Shown here: one piece after another, positions 11,753 through 24,416 of the stretch
Position numbering within the stretch: the stretch's first letter is position 1
How the letters are laid out: every line of letters starts with the position of its first letter
DNA from: Sisyra terminalis
Lineage: Eukaryota > Arthropoda > Insecta > Neuroptera > Sisyridae
Assembly (NCBI GenBank): GCA_958496175.1
Contig: OY292274.1
Span: forward strand, 66,350,630-66,414,629
Length of the DNA stretch: 64,000 bases
Direction: 5' to 3'
Position numbers and translations under genes: made by a program
The notes under the pieces: model-generated
What the model was told of the DNA's origin: nothing
Database searches by the model: none
The model's input: only the letters and a program-made list of their open reading frames with translations

Positions 11753-12766
11753 ATTAGACTGATTCAAAAGAAATTATGATTTTTTTTTCTTAATTATATC
11801 GAAAATATTGTTGGGAATAACAAAAAAAAATCCTGTGAAAGTTTAAACTCTTAATATTAATATTAAGAGGTGCCGCATCGCAAATTTCGATTTTCTATTT
11901 AAATAACATGGGAACAATATTCTCTTGCACTTTGGAATTTTATAGCTCACGTTGGTGACAATTTTTCGGAATGATAAAGTTATATTCTTGTAGAAAATTG
12001 AACGATCTACAAAAAAGGTTTCGTACAAGTTTTTTATATATTTATTCCTTCAAAAGTTATTCGAGGTCAAAGTTGAACTAAAGAGAAATTTTAATATTTT
12101 TTCAATTTTTTGACGCAACCATCAATTTTATGGGAAAATTTGGTAGGACATTTTTTGTAGAGCACTTTTTTTTCTATAACTTATCTCAATAAAAGTTTTT
12201 GACATTTTTCACAGGTCCTAAGTTATTAGCATTAAACCGAAAATTCCCCGAATTATTATTATTTTTAACATAATTCTTTTTTTTTTTAATTTTAATAAAA
12301 ATAACTTAGAACCTGTGAAAAAAATCAAAAACTTTTATTGAGATAAGTTATAGAAAAAAAAGTGCTCTACAAAAAATGTCGTATACAATTTTGTCATACA
12401 ATTGATGGTTGCGTCAAAAAATTGAAAAAATATTAAAATTGTTCTTTAGTTCAACTTTGACCTCGAATAACTATTGAAGGAATAAATATATCAAAACTTT
12501 GTAATAGACCTTTTTTGTAGATCGTTCAATTTTCTACAAGAATATACCTTGGTCATTCCGAAATATTGTCATCAACGTGAGCTATAAAATTCCAAAATGC
12601 AAGAGAAAATTGTTTCCATGTTATTTAAATGGAAAACCGAAATTTGCGATGCGGAACCTCTTAATATTAAGAGCTTAAACTTTCACAGAATTTTTTTTTT
12701 GTCATTCCCAACAATATTTTCGATATAACTAAGAAAAAAAAACATCATTTTTTTTGAATCAGTCTA
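11753..12766. mobile_element. Foldback element, TTAGACTGATTC family, copy 1
   Basis: A near-perfect palindrome of 1014 bp centred near 12260, with ends ATTAGACTGATTC and GAATCAGTCTA. It is flanked by an exact 8-bp duplication ATGGAAAA (11745-11752 and 12767-12774). The paralogous uninserted site is near 13925-13955 (inverted). Both arms carry CTTAATATTAA...AAGAG near the ends and several CTACAAAAAAGGT motifs. There is no transposase frame. Confidence 0.85.
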
Positions 12767-12882
12767 ATGGAAAAGCATGACTCGTAATGAAGATTAGCAT
12801 TTCATGAATTTCAGGTACCCAAAAGGAAGTCAGAGAACTTAATTGGAGGATAGATCCTGATTAGATTGAAGATAATGTAGAC

Positions 12883-13258
12883 CAGTGATTCCCAAAGTGA
12901 TCTATATCGACCCCTAGGGGTCTATGACAACCTGCAAGGGGTCTACGTCAGCCAGCGAAAAAAAAATTGGGGGTCCATGAAATGAAAATGGGGGTCCACG
13001 ATAGTGGATCTCAACACATACACTGATAGTACCTATTTACTTACATCATACTATCTTATAATATCAAGTCTTATACATTATTTATAAAAGTACCTATGAA
13101 GTTATAAAAGTACTTATGTTTTTACTTCAAGGTTTTAATACTTAACTTCACTGCAGTTAGAAATTTACAGGAAATCAATATCAGGTAAGTAGGGGGTCTA
13201 CCCAACACGGAAAAACATGGCAAGGGGTCTACGACACAAAAAAGTTTGAGGAACTCTG
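12883..13258. mobile_element. hAT-type non-autonomous element with perfect 8-bp TSD
   Basis: The ends are CAGTGATTCCCAAAGTG and, inverted, CAGAGTTCCTCAAACTTT. The exact 8-bp duplication ATGTAGAC flanks the element (12875-12882 and 13259-13266), which is the hAT signature. The element is 376 bp, contains repeated GGGGTCTA strings, and is non-coding. Confidence 0.85.
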
Positions 13259-14440
13259 ATGTAGACGAATTCCAGTAAATAACTTTTCATCTACCACGTT
13301 AATGTACGGTGCATCTTGAAGACTCAATCTTAATACTCTTATATATCCTTTGATCTTTGATTCAAGAAAAAATCTTCAACGTTAAATATTCCAATGATCA
13401 CAGAAATGAAGAGTTTCAGCATAAAAGAACACCACAAACCCCAAAACAATATGCCAGGATAGGCGCCTTAATTCAGTTTACGATGTACCTAGAGGTTCAA
13501 AATCTTATCTCCTGATTTCTTTTTCAAAAGCATTAGTTTTAATGTAGGCTTTTTTAACTTGTATTAAATTGGATTGTCCATAGTTGGAATATTGTAACGA
13601 TTGTAACATAATTTAGATGTCTTCTTTTCATTTCAACACAAATCCCCTTGACTTTCCGGACCAAAATTTGCTTATTTATAAGAAGTATAGAGTTTGATCA
13701 ACTTTGTAAAGAAGATTGTGAAATAAAACCAAGCAATGTTGTGGTTTTTTATCTATATTATATTCTATATTATCTATATTATATTCAAGTTACAGATTCT
13801 TTATATAATATACTTATTTACAATAATGTATACCTACATTTTTTCCACTCTCGTCAATATCTATCTTCAAGTTCTCTGACTTCCACTTGGGTACCTGAAA
13901 TTTATAAAATGCTAATCTTGATTAGAAGTTATGCATTTCCGTACATATTTGCGAGGTGATTTCTTCAACTTCTCCAAAGGTAACCGAATCTATCATCAGA
14001 ATCGTAGCCATCCCAACACTACTCAGGTCTTAGAAGCATTTTTTGTCTTCATGGATTTTCTTTTTTCTAAAAATCAAGTATTGTCCTTACGTATTGATGA
14101 ATTCCAGCAAATAACTTTTCATCTACCACGCTAATGTTTGGTGCATCTTGAGAACTCAATCTTAATACGCCAATAAATCCTTTGCTCTTTAAAAAAACAT
14201 TTTCCAGGCTGTGAAATATTCCCAATGATGCAAATCACGGAAATGAAGAGTTTCAAAATTAAAACCAGCAAATCAGCATGAAAGAAGACCGAAAACTCCA
14301 AAATAATATGCCAGGATAGGCGCCTTAATCGAATTTTTGATGTTCCTAGAGATTCAAAATCTCATCTTCTGATTTCTTTTTCAAAAGCATTAGTTTTAAT
14401 GTACTTTTTCAACTTGTATTAAAAGTTTAATACTGTTAAA

Positions 14441-15091
14441 TTTTAGAGATTATATTCCTAAGTCATGCTTATTTTCTTTTTAAACTGTAAACACATTTTT
14501 TGATTGCAAAATCTAAAATATCTACGACTTATAGGATATATTTTTATTATTCTGGTTTATTCTTCGATACTTCCCCTTTCATTTCAAAAACAACAATCCA
14601 GTTCTAGAGTCATTTACGGTTCAATCTCGGAAGAGCCTCAAGCCATAAAAGTAGCCAATGTTTTTTTTTTCTCCTCCAATCGATGAGATTTAACGCAGAA
14701 AATTGTACTTTCATCCACATAATTAAACTGATAATCTGCTGATCTTACATTCAATAAAATTGCCACTTTCAATAAACACATAAAAAATTGATTTGACCAC
14801 CGATTTTCGGGAATGGATTTCAATGTCGTCAATTCAATGTATCCATATATATGAATTGTTTTGGAGTGAGTGGAAAAGATAGTTAAGAAATTTACAAATT
14901 CATTGAATGTAAATAGACCCAACGAAATTAACTCCGCTTATCGGCTTGTTTTTATTGAGAGAAACCGTGACCGAAGGTCACTTATTCAAGTAATCTAAAT
15001 TTTAAATCTCTGTTCATTACAATTTTGCGCTAATAAAAGCACGGGATAGCAGTGAAAACATTGTTTTTCGGTTGGAATTTTTTCACCAAAA
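14441..15091. other. Upstream region of the threonine dehydratase gene
   Basis: This region should contain the promoter and 5' UTR of the plus-strand gene starting at 15092. I see no repeat family member or coding exon. No TATA box or initiator can be chosen with confidence in this AT-rich sequence. Confidence 0.35.
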
Positions 15092-18000
15092 ATGGAGTGC
15101 CAGGAGAATAATCATGTAAGTGAATATATTTTTTGACTAATTCATGGATTTTGTATGATAATTTGCGAGTAAAAGCCTTGGTTTGGCTTTAAGTGTTTAC
15201 CAATCAGAGGGTAGCAGGTCTTCAGATCTCTAAGACCCAGTACTTTGCCAAATTTAAATTATGAAAGAAATTTTAATATTTATTTAAAAATCAACAAAAA
15301 AAAGAACTTGTTTTCAGGAATTTGGCATTGAAATTCGTCACCGATTTGTTATAATATTTAAATAAAATATCGACAATATTTGCAAATAAATTCAACAAAC
15401 TTAAAGACTTATTTTCAAAGCAAACATTTAATTGTCAATGTACTTTTGAACTTTTTCTTAATCTGTTCTATGTTTAAACTATTTACAAAAATAAAATTCT
15501 TTATATTCTTCATTAATTGTTTCAGATAAAAACCCAAAGACTATACAAGTGATAAACTTTCAATATCATACTGATTTTAAAAAACAATTTTTATTTTATT
15601 AAATTATGCATATATGTAGGGTGAAAAACCAAATCAAATAATATAAAATATTTTTTTCATATAACGAATCGTTTGAATTAATAATTTGATCAACACAATA
15701 GGAATTTAATTCAAAGTAATAAAATTTAAAATTTAGCGGGCTATTATTTAATCAGCAGAGTGCCTTGAATTTCTAATTGTTTCTATTGGTTTTTAATGTA
15801 AAACAATACTCAAATTTCGCAATTAGAAATCAAGGTGGCCAATTAAAAATGTTGACTTAATTCTTTTGTCTTAAATTATTAAAAGATTTTTTTTTTTTTT
15901 TCAATTTAGGACGAAATCAATTATGACGATGATCCCATGTGTAATGAAAACAGGCCGGTCCAGATCACCTTCGAGGACATCACTTCGGCGGCTTTTAAAA
16001 TTAAATCCGGGATAAGCAATACGCCATGTATAGTAAGGATCTAATATTTCCATATATTCCTGTGGTAAACATTGTTTTTTTTCCAGAAATCTCATTTATC
16101 TGATGTAACGGGAATTGAGATATTTCTCAAAAAGGACTTCCTGCAATTCACTGGAAGGTAAGCAGCCAGGTTCGGCCTAAATTTTCGGAGGTTCGGATCC
16201 CCAAATTTTGCCATCCAGAATAAACATTCACTTGTTTTTATTCCCGAGAATCGAGGAGAATTTCGTAGATCAATAAGCGAATACTGGGGAATGCGTTAAA
16301 ACTTGCCTCAGACTATTGAGTAGATACGGAAAATTGTACAAGTGGAGTTTGAACTATTATAAGTTATACTGGCTCCAAATTCGAACAATTTTATGAATGC
16401 ATTGTACATTGAGTATCAAAAATATTTTTTTCGAAATTTAATACAATCATTTAAACGTCAGTGCTAATGGTAATGATTTAAGATCATAAAATTAAACTCA
16501 TAAGTCGTAATAATTTAAACCGGATCCCAAACTGGAGTCAAGCATTACCTCTGGAGCCGAAGCCTAAACTAATTTCGTCCAGCTCCCCAGTCCTGGTTGC
16601 AGGTGGGAAGAAGCCAAAGTTTTACTTACTATAATCTGGTCAACAGATTTTCGTTCTACTTGACTTGTGAGTATGGGATAGCGTGGTAATTGTTAATTAT
16701 CGGGAAAGATATAGGTGGTTAAAATTATTGGACAAATATTTTCTAAATAGAAATCGAAAAGCTTCCATACACGCTTGAAATGTACTTTAGTAACTCCTAT
16801 AAAACAATTCGATATATATAATAGTACACAGATAATTATCAGAGCTGAATTTGCAAATTTAAAGGCCTTAGGCTAAATCTTTATAGCAATGTTTTCCAAC
16901 GTAAAATCCAAGTTCCATAGTGAAAATTTTTGTTGGCAAAAGGGGCAATTTAAAAAATTAATTTCCCAATATTAAACTAACCGTATTTCTTAATTAAATG
17001 GTTAGTTTTAAGGAACGAGGCGCCCGCTACGCCCTACTAATGTTGCCGGAAGAGAAAAAGCGAGTTGGCGTAATAAGTGCATCATTAGGGAACCACGCTC
17101 AAGCATTGTGCTACCATGGACTCAAACTAGGAATTCCCGTGACGGTCGTAATGCCCGTTGTGGCACCAATCATGAAAATTCAAAAATGCCGAAAATACGG
17201 TGCCACTGTTGTGGTTGAAGGCGAAAATATGGGCGAAGCAAAAAAAATTGCACTCCGGCTGAGCAAGCAAAAGAATTTAACTTATATAAATGGGTACCAA
17301 TAGTATAATTTTCCATAAGAAATTTGTTTGAAAAAACCTTTTCTTTTAGGTATGACCATCCACATATAATGGCAGGACAGGGGACATTGGGTTTGGAAAT
17401 CGCTGAACAAGTATCCGATATTGATGCCATTGTTGTTCCTGTAGGAGGTGGAGGCTTAATCGCAGGAGTCAGTTTAGCGATGAAATCTTTGTGTCCCAAC
17501 GTTACTGTCATTGTAAATATTTTTATCTATTTTATTTAATTATATCTTTTATATATATATTAGACTGATTCAAAAAAAAATCTTGTGAAACTTTAAGCTC
17601 TTAATATTAACATTAAGAGGTGCCGCATCGCAAATTTCGATTTTCCATTCAAATAACATGGGAACAATATTCTCTTGCATTTTGGAACTTTATAGCTCAC
17701 GTTGGTGACAATTTTTCTGAATGACCAAGGTATATTCTTGTAGAAAATTGAACGATCTACAAAAAAGGTCTCCGGCAAGTTTTTGATATATTTATTCCTT
17801 CAAAAGTTATTCGAGGTCAAAGTTGAACTAAAGAGAAATTTTAATAGATGATAAAATTCAGATATCAGCTTTTATTTTTTTAAATAAGCAGACAATTCAG
17901 GTTATTTCAGATCATTTTTTTTTATTTAATATTTTTATTATTCAATTAGCTACGTTTCGTTACTAATCGTAACTTCATCAGGCTTCTTGATTCACAAAAA

Positions 18001-19946
18001 TAAAATATTTTCAATTTAAACTCAATAAATTTTATAGCTCACGTTGGTGACAATATTCCGGAATGACCAAGGTATATTCTTGTAGAAAATTGAACGATCT
18101 ACAAAAAAGGTGGTCTTACAAGTTTTTGATATATTTACTCCTTCAAAAGTTATTCGAGGTCAAAGTTAAACTAAAGAGAAATTTTAATGTTTTTTCAATT
18201 TTTTGACGCAACCATCAATTTTATGAGAAAATTTTATAGGACATTTTTTGTAGAGCACTTTTTTTCTATAACTTATCTCTGTAAAAGTTTTTTGATATTT
18301 TTTACAGGTTCTAAGTTGTTTGCATTAAACTGAAAATTCCCTGAATGATTATATTTTTAACATAAAAATTATTTTTTTTATTTTAATTAAATAACTTAGG
18401 ACTTGTGGAAAATGTCAATAACTTTTATAGAGATAAGTTATAGGAAAAAAAGTGCTATACAAAAAATGTCTTATAAAGTTTTGTCATAAAATTGAAAAAA
18501 TATTAAAATTTCTATTTAGTTCAACTTTGACCTCGAATAACTTTTGAAGGAATAAACATTACAAAAACTTGTACGAGACCTTTTTTGTAGATCGTTCAAT
18601 TTTCTACAATAATATACCTTGGTCATTCCGAAATATTGTCACCAACGTGAGCTATAAAATTCCAAAGTACAACAGAATATTGTTCCCATGTTATTTAAAT
18701 GGAAAATCGAAATTTGTGATGCGGCACCTCTTAATATTAATATTAAGAGCTTAAACTTTCACAGGATTGTATTTTGTCCTTTCCAACAATGTTTTCAATA
18801 TAATTAAGAAAAAAAATCATCTTTTTTTTTTGAATCAGTCTAATATCTATATATTTTAGACCCTACCTTCAATATCACAAAAAATAAAACCCTCTTCCCC
18901 AAAGTGCTATACTTAAATTTTGAAAAAGAAAAAAACATTGCTTTTTCTTTTTTCAGGGGGTGGAATCGGATAGATGTGCCAGTTTTTCGGCAGCTCTAGA
19001 AAATAAGAAGCCCACTTATGTGCCGATTGAATCGACATTGGCTGATGGTCTTGCTGTTCCTATGGTCGGATATAATGCCTTTGCAACAGCAGCTCCGCTA
19101 ATAGATCGAATGGTGAGATTTGAAAATTAATTAATGAGAAAATTTAAAAAAAATATATTCTTTTAGGTAGTTGTGAAAGAAGAATGGATTGCTATTGCTA
19201 TTTTACGATTGGTGGAGTTGGAAAAATGTGTTGTTGAAGGCGCCGGGGCTGCTGGCTTGGCTGCGATTTTAGCTGGCCACTTGGATGACTTAAAGGGAAA
19301 ACGGTTAGTTCCAAAGGTGGCACTTGTTAATATCTGCAGAGATATGGTTTAAAGTGCTATGTGTCACTTTTATTACAAATAGATTCACTTCGTCTTTTTG
19401 CAACCCTTTTATTTAATTATTTACCGTCGCTTTAACTAAGGTCTTTAATGGCTCTAGGGTTAATAAAAATCTGTAATTAAAAGATCATATATGTTAGACC
19501 AGAAACAATAGATCACTGGGCCACCAGTAGGCTAAAGTTTTTTCTTCTAATTTTAGGGTTGTTCTACCTTTATGTGGAGGAAATATTGATACGACAATTT
19601 TGGGAAGATGCTTGGAAAGGGGTTTGACCGTAGATGGGCGATTGGTTCGATTTGTGGTGACAGTGAGTGATCGACCTGGAGGTATCGCGGAATTATGTCG
19701 AGTATTATGTTCAATTGGAGTTTCTATTAAGGATATAATGCATGAACGAGCTTGGGTTAAAACAGACGTATTCAGTGTGGATGTATTTATTTTGAAAATT
19801 TATCATTAAAATCAAAATTACTACGATGATTTTTTCAGGTGAAAGTCGTATGTGAAACAAGGGATTCTGAGCATTTACACCAACTGATGAAGGTGTTGCA
19901 TGAAAAGTACAAAAACGTGCAGTTCACTGATTATAATCCGGCATAA
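15092..19946 (+). CDS. L-threonine/L-serine dehydratase with C-terminal ACT domain, complete
   Basis: A PLP enzyme of fold type II that deaminates threonine (and serine) to 2-oxobutyrate (pyruvate) and ammonia. Nine coding exons: 15092-15115, 15910-16032, 16087-16157, 17006-17293, 17350-17512, 18957-19112, 19167-19303, 19557-19782 and 19839-19946. All are GT-AG and in phase, giving 431 residues. Motifs: [24 protein letters not shown] with the PLP-binding lysine at Lys75; [11 protein letters not shown]; the phosphate-binding GGGG in [29 protein letters not shown]. Residues about 349-428 form an ACT domain ([17 protein letters not shown]), a regulatory amino-acid-binding fold found in TdcB-like insect enzymes and absent from serine racemase. 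Intron 5 is 1.44 kb because of a foldback insertion. The gene is convergent with RPA49, stop to stop 65 bp. Confidence 0.93.
17559..18842. mobile_element. Foldback element, TTAGACTGATTC family, copy 2
   Basis: A 1284-bp palindrome in intron 5 of the threonine dehydratase gene. It has the same ends as the copy at 11753 (ATTAGACTGATTC, GAATCAGTCTA) and closely similar arms. The flanks ATATATAT and ATATCTAT agree at 7 of 8 positions, as expected for an aged 8-bp duplication. The left arm is broken by a segment (about 17847-18028) containing ACGTTTCG...CATCAGGCTTC, and after it part of the arm (TAGCTCACGTTGGTGACAAT) is repeated. Confidence 0.85.
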
Positions 19947-20011
19947 ATATTACGTTTACAAGAAATATAATATTTACATACTTAGCATTTTAAATTAATT
20001 TTATTGGTATT

Positions 20012-22296
20012 TTATCGTTTGCGTGGTGTTCTGTTTGGTTTGATGAAAACGGCAGGAATTGGTAGTTTTAGAACGCATAAAGTTTTGTCCTTGATATGAG
20101 CCCCAATCGCGGACGTCAGTTGGGTTAATTTGGATATTTTTGTTTTCGTTACTTTTCCGATTTCATCTAAATCGATTGTATGATTTTTGGAAATAATTAA
20201 TGCCAATACCATGACGTAACAAATACATTTGTCGCGCATTTGCAATGATCTTGAAACAGACCTAAAAACCAAACAACCCTTTTAGTTTGTTATCAATAAT
20301 TGAGTGTAAAATTGGACATTTTTTACGAATGTCTTATACTATTTTTACAAACAGTGTAATCTCACTAATTCGGCACTATTAAAAACCGGATTGTACCGGA
20401 TTATTGGAATGTTCGGATTACTGGATTATAGTGAAAAGTCATAGGTAATAAATAAAAGGCTCAAGTGTACTTTAGCACACCCAGAATCTGGCAATGTTGC
20501 ATTTTTTGTTTTTAATTTAATTCGCGTTTATTCAATTCTAATATGGTATAATTCTCTCTTTTGTTGGTAAATTTTCATTATGGACTTATGTAATCGCGAA
20601 TTAAATTAAAAACAAAGTCGAAAATGCAGCATTACCAGATTGTGGATGTGCTAAAGTACACATGAGCCGAATAAAATAAAACATTTCATAGAGGAAATAA
20701 ATGTATGCACAAGTATAGAGGGGGAGGGAGGCGTGAGCGGAGGGTGCCGGATTATTGGATATGCCGATCTATCGAAGTGCCGGATTAGTGAGATTATACT
20801 GTACTAATAAAACTTGAGAAAGAAAATAACTACTTTTCAGTAACGCTTGCAAATGTGCTCATAATCTTCTGATGAATTACGTTGGAATAAACACAAGCCA
20901 CATAAGATTTTTTTCCAATTTCTCGTAATGAACTATGATAATATCCAATTATAGCGTCAATGTATAATAAAACGGCACCATTTCTGATTTTCATTGATTC
21001 ACTAAGTGTACAAGAATCGCTTTGTAATTTTGCAAATTCCTCCTTAACAAAAGTACAGCATCTGGAAGCGAACCATTTACTTTTTTGTAATAAAAATTTT
21101 GTAAATTGTTTTATATTCTCTTTTTCCTTACTTAACATCTTCAAATTTTCCATTCAAAAAGATTTCGGATTGGGGATACAACGTGGCAAGTTCCTCGGTT
21201 GAAATTAATTCTTCCAAAACATAAATTTGTTCCACAGAAGTTGCGTCTCTATGTATCGGAGGTTTATAATCTAATTCGTCAGCTAAATCGGAGTATTTAA
21301 CGGCGGCTAGTTCATCTTTTTTCACAACGATTCCTGGAATAGAAGAAAAAAATATAGAAAATGAATTGTGGTAGGACAAAAAGATGAAAAACCTGTAATG
21401 GTTGTTTCTAAATGTTCCTTAACGTTTTCGATGTTAACTTTTCGTCGTTCTATTTGATCGATTACTCGTTTCGATTTTTTAGAGCCAAATTCCCGATTTA
21501 AATCATTGTTTGAAATTCCAACGCTAACGCGAGGCGCTTTCGGTGATGGGTCTTCGTTTTTCACTATAGATAAATTGACGGAGGTCAGCTCATGAATTAT
21601 TACCTTGAAAATCAAAAAATATCATTATAGACAGAACTTAAGAAATAATTGATTCTAGTGATATTAAGAACGAAAAAAGGATGCTGGTGGACGAGTAGTC
21701 CAGGTGGCCACTCTTTAAACTGGTAGGACCTGGGTTCAAGTTTATAACGAGCAAATTTTCAGTATTTTACTAGCCCTAAAGCCGAGAAAGTTTTATTAAA
21801 AGCTTATTAACCAGGAGGTGTTCCAAAAAATCTTATATCAACAAGTGTCTGAAGAAACATCCTTAAAGGCTTATTAAACATAATTCTGCCATACAAATCA
21901 TTCTAAAGTCTCAATAAGATTGTTTTTTATCAAAATAAAGCAGTTTTTCCAATTAAGAACTACTAAAAGTTCCAATTTTCAGGTCCTTTAACTACCTTAT
22001 TAGTCGTTTTATTTCGAACAGCAATCAAAGTCCGGGAAAGATCTTTATCCGATTGATTTAATTTTCCACTATACAAACATTTTTCCGTTTGTACTGTCAC
22101 TAATTTGTCGTTTTCGTTACGTTCATGCTTAAAAATCTTACAATTAAGACTTGTATTTTCAACCAACGACATTCCATTTTGAAAAGATGCTGAAGAAAAA
22201 AATTAGAATTATATTTATGAATGAAATTCGAAATAGGATGAATGACAAACCCAATACTGGCAAATATTTGCTACTTAAAAATGTTAGGGAACTCAT
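20012..22296 (-). CDS. POLR1E: DNA-directed RNA polymerase I subunit RPA49, complete
   Basis: RPA49 pairs with RPA34 in the TFIIF/TFIIE-like module of Pol I in the nucleolus and supports rRNA transcription. Six coding exons on the minus strand: 22296-22251, 22189-21996, 21603-21393, 21333-21132, 21061-20834 and 20261-20012, giving 376 residues. Family blocks: a dimerisation-type N-terminus (VLASFQNGMSLVENTSLNCK), RTLIAVRNKTTNKV, the linker KSKRVIDQIERRKVN, LDYKPPIHRDATSVEQIYVL with LEELISTEELATLY, then the tandem winged-helix region. It ends KPNRTPRKR. Between exons 4 and 5 the two frames overlap in open sequence. I placed a 70-bp intron (GTAAGG...CTTCCAG) because it restores the frame and aligns CTFV with the family. 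That junction is the least certain. Confidence 0.9.
20352..20801. mobile_element. Mariner/pogo-like non-autonomous element
   Basis: It has inverted ends CAGTGTAATCTCACTAATTC and, inverted, CAGTATAATCTCACTAATCC, a terminus typical of pogo/Tigger-like elements. TA follows the right end, while the left side has AA, so the expected TA duplication is preserved on one side only. It lies in RPA49 intron 5 and is itself interrupted by the element at 20458. Confidence 0.65.
20458..20669. mobile_element. MITE, GGCTCAAGTGTACTTTAGCA family, copy 1
   Basis: A 212-bp element with inverted ends GGCTCAAGTGTACTTTAGCA and TGTGCTAAAGTACACATGAGC plus CG. It is flanked by exact 7-bp repeats AATAAAA (20451-20457 and 20670-20676) and nested in the pogo-like element. 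A second copy lies at 49123-49348. Confidence 0.85.
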
Positions 22297-22953
22297 ATTC
22301 TTAAAACATTTAATAATTCTTTTAGTTTAACAAACTTTTTTAAGGTTTTTAAAAACAATACAAACTTGTAGGTTAGTTTACAGTTTCACGTGGGTTTCGG
22401 TTCACTTGTTCGAATTGTTTGTGTAGTCGGATTGGATCTTCTATTCTTTTTTATCTTTCCGTGTGTACATTTGCTATCATCGTTGACGTATTAAGCGCAC
22501 TTGTAGTGATTAATAAGTGCAAGTGGGAACGCAATGAAATACACGTGAAAGTGTGGCGGTTTGCCTGATTTGGGATTTTTATGGAAACTTAAAATTAATT
22601 TCATTGTGGAAAGTTTTAAACGTTTAATATTAATTTTTATTTAATAAATGAAAAAATAATACTTTGAATTAAGTTTTAATCGTTTTAATCGAAGCAATCT
22701 TGAAAGTATATGGTTTATAGAGGATGAAAAGTTTGTAATATTGCTGCAATGTTGCAACAAGGAAACTGCGCAATATATGGCGTGACATTATAAAAATGTG
22801 AGATATCCCATTTTTTTTAATTTCCCATAAAAATAGACCTTATTAGCTTTAGTGAAGTAAGTAATATTTTAACACTTTTATAAGTTTTTTTATCATTAAT
22901 ATCTTTTATTAAAATGTGATATTGCAGCAATAATTCGAGCCCTGTAATATTGA
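22297..22953. other. Upstream region of RPA49
   Basis: This is the promoter side of the minus-strand RPA49 gene. The sequence around 22380-22560 (TTTCACGTGGGTTTCGG, with a CACGTG E-box) is less AT-rich than its surroundings and is the likely promoter area. No coding exon is seen. Confidence 0.35.
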
Positions 22954-24160
22954 TAGTCCAGTCAATGGGGAGCAAAAAAGGCCTTTGTCCTACGAAAGGT
23001 GGTGTAGTTTCGATTTTGGAATATGTTATTGGGTCAGAGACCTTGATGAAAAGTCCAAATTTTCACCATTTTGGATTAAAGTCTTCCGCTGTGATTCGCC
23101 ACTCTTTAACTTTAGAATAAAAAGTGTTGATACCAAAATTATAAGCTATTTTGTCCTCTTTAAATATGGATTTAACATTTTTGTCGTGGGGTTAACCGTT
23201 AAGGAGTTAAATCAGAAAAAAACAATAATATTATTTAACTTTAGTAGGGAAGTGGACTTAAAGGATGTAAATCCATATACTAATTACTAATTTAGCGACA
23301 TTTCGGTCCTTTATTTGACCTTCATCAGGCTTCTTAATATGAAGTACACAATATACATCTCATATCTGTACTTATTGGTACATATTGTGTTCCTTTATTT
23401 GACCTTCATCAGGCATCTTAATATGAAGTACAAATATGAGATGTATATTGTGTACTTCATATTAAGAAGCCTGATGAATGTCAAATAAAGGGCCGAAACG
23501 TCGCTAAATTAATAATTAGTGTATGGATTTACATCCTTTAAGTCTACTTCCCTACTAAAAATAAATAATGTTATGTAAATTATTTGACCTATGTAAATTA
23601 TTTGGTCCTTTATTTGACCTTCATCAGGCTTCTTAATATGAAGTATAAATATGAGATGTATATTGTGTACTTCATATTAAGAAGCCTGATGAATGTCAAA
23701 TAAAGGACCGAAACGTCGCTAAATTAATAATTAGTATATGGATTTACATCCTTTAAGTGTACTTCCCTACTAAAAATAAATAAGGTTATGTAAATTATTT
23801 GGTCCTTTATTTGACCTTCATCAGGCTTCTTAATATGAAGCACATAATATACATCTCATATCTGTACTTCATATTAAGAAGCCTGATGAAGGTCAAATAA
23901 AAGACCGAAACGTCGCTAAACATCCTTTAAATCCACTTCCCTACTAAAAATAAATAATATTATGTAAATTATGGACACAACCAATTTATAGAAAAAACAA
24001 TTTTTTGTACCTTTAATCCAAGATGATGGATCATACGTAGCCTTCTCCCCTTCCCGGTTGAAAACTTGGATTTTTCATCAAGACCCCTGACCCAAGAACA
24101 TATTCCAAAATCAGAAATACACCACCTTCTACAGGGCAAAACCCCACATTGACTGGACTA
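22954..24160. mobile_element. 1.2-kb inverted-repeat element with an internal array of short palindromes
   Basis: The ends TAGTCCAGTCAATGGGG (22954) and its inverse (ending 24160) head arms of about 170 bp. The arms share GGAATATGTT.TTGGGTCAG and ATCCAAGAT-type strings. The middle (about 23280-23960) holds repeated blocks of CGACATTTCGGTCCTTTATT and TTCATCAGGCTTCTTAATAT in both orientations, able to form several hairpins. There is no transposase frame. The same GAAGCCTGATGAAG phrase occurs in the segment inserted at 17847-18028. Confidence 0.7.
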
Positions 24161-24416
24161 TAAGTTTATATGTAACAATTGTAATATATTCGTATACTCT
24201 TCAAAAAGGATATTGTTTTGTATTACTTATAAGAAAGAGGATTTTATAGGGCCCTGGCCTAATAAAGCTTAGACAAGAAAAGGAATGAATAATTTAAGGC
24301 AAAGCAAACATAAAATTGATGAAAGTCTAGGAGAAAAAGGCGATTTTTAATTTGGAAAGTCAGGGAATTTATTTCGAAGAAAAAACCGAACATCCTAAAA
24401 TAAAACTGGAGTAAAT

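Larger units (their letters stand above)
11587..14440. repeat. Composite inverted and direct repeat block
   Basis: The left arm (11587-11752 continuing at 12767-12850) is inverted relative to 13866-14095. Shared strings include GATAGATTCGGTTACCTTTGG, GAAGTTGAAGAAATCA and GGAAGTCAGAGAACTT. In addition 13266-13560 and about 14095-14430 are direct copies (AATAACTTTTCATCTACCAC, GCATTAGTTTTAATGTA). A foldback element (11753-12766) and a hAT-like element (12883-13258) later inserted into the left arm. The uninterrupted right arm shows the empty site for the foldback insertion. The nature of the original element is unknown, and no coding capacity is evident. Confidence 0.7.

Noticed and set aside
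21690..21755. tRNA-like pattern in an RPA49 intron (TAGTCCAGGTGG, CTGGGTTCAAG)
   Set aside because: Only the two promoter-box-like strings are present and no cloverleaf can be drawn. A SINE remnant is possible but there is no second copy in the window.
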